A stretch of DNA of 64,000 bases. Source: an uncultured Alphaproteobacteria bacterium. GTDB lineage: Bacteria > Pseudomonadota > Alphaproteobacteria > UBA8366 > GCA-2717185. The notes under the pieces are model-generated. The model searched no databases and had not been told where the DNA came from. It saw only the letters and a list, made by a program, of their open reading frames with translations. The stretch is taken from positions 1 to 64,000 of the forward strand of contig CALSRA010000025.1 of the NCBI GenBank assembly GCA_943788635.1, given 5' to 3'. The position numbers were made by a program, and so were the translations under genes. Numbering within the stretch: position 1 is the stretch's first letter; each line of letters starts with the position of its first letter. Of the stretch, positions 61,573-64,000 are shown in pieces.

Positions 61573-61751
61573 CCGGTCTTTGAATGAGTGTCGCAATGGA
61601 CTGACGGAAACCAAGTCAGATAGCGTCTCGCGAATCCAGATTCGGACTCGGGTTTTCGTACCCGTTCGAGAATAACGTTGCGGACTTGCGCAACACCTTC
61701 ATGACGCTCGTTTGCTGATCCTCCGGACGTTAAAGGAAATCGGAAACGGTT

Positions 61752-61856
61752 ATGCCGTTCATCGGAATTGCCTTGGTGTTTGTTGCGATCGGCAATTATA
61801 TCCTCTTTCCCAAGTTAGGCTTTCCGCAACGGCTCAGGAGCTTCTTTCGCTGCTGA
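61752..61856 (+). pseudogene. Remnant of the tandem membrane-protein family
   Basis: This 34-codon frame reads FIGIALVFVAIGNYILFPKL, then GFPQRLRSFFRC. That matches the last 25-30 residues of the protein at 60223 (IVNYALFLKIGFPQRLKSFF). The 60 bases before it match the junction of the acetyltransferase and that gene (GACGCT-GT/TTG-CT...CTCCGGACG), so a duplicated copy lost its middle. Confidence 0.6.
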
Positions 61857-61938
61857 TTGAGCGGAACAACAGTCAGGGGTAATGGTAGAGAGCGCGCATT
61901 GCATTTTTTAACAGGGCTAAACAGGACCGTCGGCAACA

Positions 61939-62433
61939 GTGTATCCCTTTAGTGTAACGGATTCGTTCGATATCGCCGCCTATGGCGAACCCGAGCCTTA
62001 TGCGGCTAAAATTACGGGTGAAATTCTTGAGTTCCTGGAGAAACAGCGGGCCCGGAATATTACCTTTCAGGGGGGCCAGTATACCTTCCAGGGCTTCTTG
62101 AATCTGTCAGCGGATCACAACAACTGCATACACGGTATCAGTATCGGGCGAGTATCGATCGTTCGGCATGGCGACGTCCTTCGTATCGCATGGCATTTGC
62201 GCTACACTTATTGGGCCGCTTCAATTGCCATTCTCTTTGGTATCTTTTTTCTTATTCCCGCATCGGGTGTCACTGATTCCTCCACTCTTTTTCATCTGTT
62301 TCTGGGAGTCTTGTGCTTCTGGCTGTGTACAAATGTCCTGGGCTATCTGACATTTCGGAAACTCGGATTTCCTGCCCGACTGAAAGAGTTCGTGCGTGGG
62401 CGGTCCAGCGGCAGGGCGCGGGTCGTTGAATAG
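61939..62433 (+). CDS. Small membrane protein, second member of the local tandem family
   Basis: The 164-residue protein starts at GTG (MYPFSVTDSFDIAAYGEPEP). It parallels the protein at 60223: SIGRVSIVRHGDVLRIAWHL versus TFGRIEITPVEQGVRVFWHM, two membrane helices (AASIAILFGIFFLIPASG and FHLFLGVLCFWLCTNVLGYL), and the tail RKLGFPARLKEFVRG. Identity is low, so the duplication is old. The function is unknown. Confidence 0.65.
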   Translation: MYPFSVTDSFDIAAYGEPEPYAAKITGEILEFLEKQRARNITFQGGQYTFQGFLNLSADHNNCIHGISIGRVSIVRHGDVLRIAWHLRYTYWAASIAILFGIFFLIPASGVTDSSTLFHLFLGVLCFWLCTNVLGYLTFRKLGFPARLKEFVRGRSSGRARVVE

Positions 62434-62627
62434 GTTTTCGAATAACGCCTGCCTTCCCGGCTTCGGTCTCGTTGACGGATAAGGTGCGGAAAACGGCGCT
62501 TTGGCGGATCTGGATACCGTTTTCAGAGGATGTTCTCAGACAACGGTTAACGCATATTTAACCATTCCGATGGTTAATGAGTTCAGCGTTTTCCGATCAT
62601 GTCATGATCACAGCTCGGTTGATTGCG

Positions 62628-63167
62628 ATGCAAAGATACGCGCGCTGTTTGCGGTTCCTGCTTCTTTTGGGCAGTGGAATCGTTGTGGCTGCCTGCGGCA
62701 CCACCTGGGCGCCGGAACCCGCGTTGCTGGACGAGACGGAGCCCCTGGAAATGTCAGTCCGGGGCGGCATTAACCCGGTGTCCGAAGCCGTTGAAGTGGT
62801 TTCCCCGCGACCCAAGGATAAGCCCTCGGTTCCGCCGACAATCAATCCCGGCCTGGCAACCGGCGATGAAACCGACCACAACCGCAAGTCAGTCGCGCTC
62901 ACCGCCAAGACACTGCTTGGTCTTTCCGAGCGGGAGGTTGCTGTATTGCTGGGGCCGGCGAAAGAGACGTTTGTCGTGCCGCCATCGCGAATCCTCGAAT
63001 ACCGTTTTCCGGACTGCGATGTCACCCTGTACCTGTATGCGAACCTGATGACGCGGGATTACGCGGTGCTGCATATGGAATCGAATCCGCACCGGACCCA
63101 ATCGGAAGCAAAACCGGTCTGTACCGCAAGGATATCCCACCCGCCGCCAGCGGAAGAGGCGATGTAA
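62628..63167 (+). CDS. Putative lipoprotein
   Basis: The 179-residue protein has a short basic N-terminus and a lipobox: RFLLLLGSGIVVAAC, with Cys23 as the lipidation site. The mature part is Pro/Glu-rich (VVSPRPKDKPSVPPTINPG) and ends in a small domain, LLGLSEREVAVLLGPAKETF and YRFPDCDVTLYLYANL. That domain resembles SmpA/OmlA-like outer-membrane lipoproteins. It is directly followed by the next gene (stop then ATG), so the two are co-transcribed. Confidence 0.75.
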   Translation: MQRYARCLRFLLLLGSGIVVAACGTTWAPEPALLDETEPLEMSVRGGINPVSEAVEVVSPRPKDKPSVPPTINPGLATGDETDHNRKSVALTAKTLLGLSEREVAVLLGPAKETFVVPPSRILEYRFPDCDVTLYLYANLMTRDYAVLHMESNPHRTQSEAKPVCTARISHPPPAEEAM

Positions 63168-64000
63168 ATGACCTGGGCCGGACTGCACTTCCAATTGCGT
63201 GTTGCGCCATTCCTGGCGGCGTCGCTCGGTGCGTTTGGCCGTTTGTGTCTGAAAGGCTTCGATCGGGCCTGCAGAAAGCGCGAACAGGCGGTGACCGCAC
63301 CACGGTTGGCGACCCGCCTTTTCGCGATGCTGCCGGACCGGCACAGCCTGACGGCAAAGATCCTGCTGGCGGGTGTGGTATTCGCGCTTGTTCCGGTCAT
63401 AATCTACGACCGGCTTTGCGAGGCGGAGCGAGGCAAATCCGATTTGCTGTATCAAACAGCCCGGGAGCAGGGCCGCCTGATTACGACCCATCTTGCGCCA
63501 ATGTTTCGCGATGGCCCCAAAAGCCTGCCGCAGATTGATAAAGCGCTGGCGGAACTCGCCGGCGACAGCCTGAATATCCGCATCCTGTTCCGCCTTGATG
63601 CGGCGCCGGGCAATGCCGGATTTTACTATGTTGCCGCCAATCCGGCGCTGGATGGCGATTACCTGCAGTCCGAAATCGACAAGCTGAGCGCGCTGGGCGT
63701 GCTGTCGCGGCTCACTGAATCGTGCAGCAGCGACGAGACCATTGGCGCGCGGCATTCCCTGGCGGACGGTCTGCAGCAACTGATTACGGCGGTCATTCCC
63801 TATGCGACGGCAACGGGCTGTTGGGCCGTGGTCACGTCCTATTCCGGTCAGGCGTTTCTGGGATCATCATTTGGTCGGCCATACTGGCAGTCGCCGGAAA
63901 TCCAGTTTGCCAGTGTGCTGTATTTTTCGGCGGCGATCCTGACAATCATCATCCTGTTGCGCATCCGGGCGGGACTGCGGACTTTCCGGGAAACGGCCAT
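63168..64000 (+). CDS. Membrane protein, N-terminal part, probably a sensor kinase (runs off the window)
   Basis: The frame is open from the ATG at 63168, immediately after the lipoprotein stop, to the window edge (277 codons). A first membrane segment KILLAGVVFALVPVIIYDRL is at about residues 64-83. A roughly 160-residue extracytoplasmic domain follows, then a second membrane segment ASVLYFSAAILTIIILL at about residues 247-263 and a basic stretch (RIRAGLRTFRE). This two-helix sensor layout is typical of histidine kinases; the catalytic part would lie beyond the window. Confidence 0.6.
   Translation, partial: MTWAGLHFQLRVAPFLAASLGAFGRLCLKGFDRACRKREQAVTAPRLATRLFAMLPDRHSLTAKILLAGVVFALVPVIIYDRLCEAERGKSDLLYQTAREQGRLITTHLAPMFRDGPKSLPQIDKALAELAGDSLNIRILFRLDAAPGNAGFYYVAANPALDGDYLQSEIDKLSALGVLSRLTESCSSDETIGARHSLADGLQQLITAVIPYATATGCWAVVTSYSGQAFLGSSFGRPYWQSPEIQFASVLYFSAAILTIIILLRIRAGLRTFRETA

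Noticed and set aside
1..64000. CRISPR arrays, tRNA or rRNA genes
   Set aside because: No regularly spaced repeats, no tRNA-like cloverleaf and no rRNA sequence was noticed on reading; a tRNAscan or Infernal run would be decisive.

Overview
The window reads as a chromosomal segment of an alphaproteobacterium, probably a Rhodospirillales-like aerobe. This is inferred from gene content and codon use; no rRNA or tRNA gene is present to confirm it. CoA-transferases, a tripartite tricarboxylate transporter, luciferase-like monooxygenases, a BKACE-type lyase, nitrile hydratase, an N-methylhydantoinase-like protein and a mandelate-racemase-type enzyme suggest a metabolically broad organism that uses organic acids and xenobiotic-like compounds. 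Five insertion sequences lie in 64 kb (one IS3, three near-identical IS5/IS427-type copies, one IS1380). Two of them split host genes, and removing the element plus one target-site copy restores the reading frame exactly.

Layout. 0-5 kb: a GrdB-like selenoprotein with an in-frame UGA and a SECIS-like hairpin, then CoA-transferase, PEP-mutase-like (frameshifted), MaoC and CitE-like (frameshifted) genes. 4.8-7.4 kb: a REC-REC-GGDEF diguanylate cyclase split by an IS3 element. 7.5-11.2 kb: CoA-transferase/SDR pair, nitroreductase, TauD-like dioxygenase. 11.2-14.5 kb: a gene joining a peptidoglycan-binding domain, a membrane segment and a toxin-like C-terminus, split by IS5, with an unknown gene downstream. 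14.5-25 kb: acyl-CoA dehydrogenase, then a coenzyme F420 operon (npdG-cofE-cofD-cofC-fbiC) whose last gene is compositionally mosaic and full of frameshifts, then three luciferase-like (potentially F420-dependent) oxidoreductases. 25-28 kb: IS5 copy 2 and an IS1380 element. 28-34 kb: tctCBA transporter, MFS carrier, BKACE, GST. 34-38.5 kb: divergent biotin genes bioBA and bioFD. 38.5-41.8 kb: housekeeping and redox genes.

The most interesting region is 41.8-45.9 kb: a candidate, apparently undescribed, peptide-modification system. A nucleotidyltransferase of the RiPP-associated type (PF14907-like) is followed by a sigma54-like promoter with two upstream repeats. Next is a 69-residue peptide with a perfect twin-arginine signal and a short Thr/Pro-rich mucin-like mature part. 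Last is a 734-residue protein that appears to fuse a peptide O-GlcNAc-transferase domain, a PqqD-like peptide-recognition domain and an HPr-kinase-like P-loop domain. I infer that the secreted peptide is the substrate.

46-53 kb: universal stress protein and alanine/sodium symporter, a MerR-ATPase fusion regulator, an iron-type nitrile hydratase operon, dihydroorotase, and a maleate-isomerase/AMDase-like gene. 53-58.7 kb: two membrane proteins, hyuA-like and enolase-superfamily genes. 58.8-64 kb: IS5 copy 3, a frameshifted acetyltransferase, a decaying tandem family of small membrane proteins, a lipoprotein and the start of a probable sensor kinase.

Single-base indels, several in homopolymers, break the PEP-mutase, CitE, GNAT, fbiC and one transposase gene. 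Some may be sequencing or assembly errors, so those genes should be rechecked before being called dead.
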